A program made the translations under genes and the position numbers. A DNA stretch of 64,000 nucleotides, from positions 401,756 to 465,755 of the forward strand of contig SPIB01000001.1 in assembly GCA_004535785.1 (NCBI GenBank), given 5' to 3'. The DNA is from Gammaproteobacteria bacterium LSUCC0112 (GTDB taxonomy: Bacteria > Pseudomonadota > Gammaproteobacteria > Pseudomonadales > Pseudohongiellaceae). This document shows positions 63,190 through 64,000 of the stretch, one piece after another (the stretch's first letter is position 1; the number at the start of each line of letters is the position of its first letter). Below the pieces are notes generated by a model. That model ran no database searches and had not been told where the DNA came from. It saw nothing but the letters and a program-made list of their open reading frames with translations.

Positions 63190-64000
63190 ATGACACATCC
63201 AACATGCAGGTTTTTGCTGGCGATGCTCTGTCTGATCAGCGCGCCCGCGGCGCTCATGCAAGCGACTGCTCAAGAGACAACCGCTGCACTTGTGTTGCCG
63301 CGCACAATGGACGGCAAACCCGATCTGCAAGGCATCTGGACCAACGCGACCCAGACACCGCTGGAGCGCCCCGCCCGTTTTGCGGATCGCCGATTTATGT
63401 CGGCTGAGGAAGCGCTTGAAATGCAGCAGGACGCACGGCGCCGGGAAGTTGCCGCCGATGCGCCCAGCGACCCCAACCGCGCCCCGCCAACTGATGGCAA
63501 CACGGCGGCCGCTTACAATACCTTCTGGCTGGAACGCGGCACACAGGTAACGCAGATTGATGGCGAATACCGCACCTCAATGATCATCGACCCGCCTGAT
63601 GGCAGAATCCCGTTCCGCACTGACGCCCCTGAACAGAATTTTATGGAGGCACTTCGCGACATTCATGGCGCCGATGCGTTCCTCGGCCCGGAAATGACCA
63701 CCATCGGGGAGCGTTGTCTGTTGTTTTACGACTTCCGCACCTCGAATTCCAGTGCTGGCCCACCGATGATGCCCATCATCTACAACAACAATTACCAGAT
63801 AGTCCAAACCGACAATCACCTGATGATCATGGCGGAAATGATGCACGATGTGCGTATTTTTCGTTTGAATTCCGAGCACTTGCCGGCCGAAGTGTACAAA
63901 TGGATGGGGGACTCGATAGCGCAGTGGGACAACGATACGTTGGTCGTCAGTACCCGCAACATGCATCCACAGCAGTCACATTATGGTTCCGGGCCCGGCC
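63190..64000 (+). CDS. Exported protein of a three-copy uncharacterised family (copy 3, runs off the window)
   Basis: 270 codons are open to the window edge, so the C terminus is missing. ATG 63190 has GAGG five bases upstream; the signal peptide ends ATAQE. It follows copy 2 closely: KPDLQGIWTN, TPLERPA, DPNRAPPTDGNT, FWLERGTQV, GEYRTSMIIDPPDGRIPF, GERCLLFYD, YNNNYQIVQTDNHLMIM, EMMHDVRIF and TLVVSTRNMHPQQ. The Cys-His block at the end of the family is beyond the edge. It is divergent from bfd, with a Fur-like box between. No function is known. Confidence 0.85.
   Translation, partial: MTHPTCRFLLAMLCLISAPAALMQATAQETTAALVLPRTMDGKPDLQGIWTNATQTPLERPARFADRRFMSAEEALEMQQDARRREVAADAPSDPNRAPPTDGNTAAAYNTFWLERGTQVTQIDGEYRTSMIIDPPDGRIPFRTDAPEQNFMEALRDIHGADAFLGPEMTTIGERCLLFYDFRTSNSSAGPPMMPIIYNNNYQIVQTDNHLMIMAEMMHDVRIFRLNSEHLPAEVYKWMGDSIAQWDNDTLVVSTRNMHPQQSHYGSGPG

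Overview
The window reads as a chromosomal stretch of a free-living, aerobic gammaproteobacterium, probably marine. The pointers are a LexA-controlled umuDC operon, a monomeric NADP isocitrate dehydrogenase, Slt70, bacterioferritin with its ferredoxin, a YfiR-type c-di-GMP module, a large TonB-dependent receptor and many exported hydrolases. This placement is inferred from gene content; no rRNA is present. There is no prophage, insertion sequence or CRISPR array.

Layout. 0-6.4 kb: tRNA-Leu(CAG), a secreted putative glycoside hydrolase, a di-heme peroxidase of the MauG/CcpA type and a PQQ-type quinoprotein. 6.5-8.3 kb: SOS box and umuDC. 8.6-13.3 kb: a large secreted protein of unknown role, then a GMC flavoprotein with a Tat-exported gluconate-dehydrogenase subunit 3-like partner. 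13.3-17.5 kb: an AT-richer block with a beta-barrel protein, YfiR and a CHASE8-HAMP-GGDEF-EAL protein, then an unusual non-coding region. 17.5-25.5 kb: epoxide hydrolase-like protein, DUF1330, DUF3429, TonB receptor with a divergent membrane-bound AraC regulator, and an M24 peptidase. 25.6-38.7 kb: oxidoreductases, a toxin-antitoxin locus whose toxin has an in-frame stop, SOUL, MazG-like, FG-GAP, SRPBCC, SDR, 2OG-oxygenase-like, gamma-glutamyltransferase and two alpha/beta hydrolases. 38.8-49 kb: icd, a 5'-nucleotidase-like protein, slt and a three-gene phosphorelay operon. 49-64 kb: a NosR-like/OhrR-like/cytochrome P460-like cassette, a lipoprotein acylase, two more epoxide hydrolases, alkylsulfatase, bfr/bfd, and an uncharacterised exported family that occurs three times in the window (27.6, 56.8 and 63.2 kb; the last runs off the edge).

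How it fits together. The theme is periplasmic processing of organic compounds: quinoprotein and GMC dehydrogenases, alpha/beta hydrolases of the epoxide-hydrolase type, an alkylsulfatase, an acylase and outer-membrane uptake, together with redox and stress control. The most unusual signals are the interrupted MqsR/DUF4258-type toxin beside an intact antitoxin, the three-copy uncharacterised exported family (one copy translationally coupled to an epoxide hydrolase), the OhrR-like regulator beside a NosR-like FMN/iron-sulfur membrane protein, and the YfiR-type operon joined to a beta-barrel protein. Several starts given here differ from the longest open frame and were chosen from ribosome binding sites and signal peptides.
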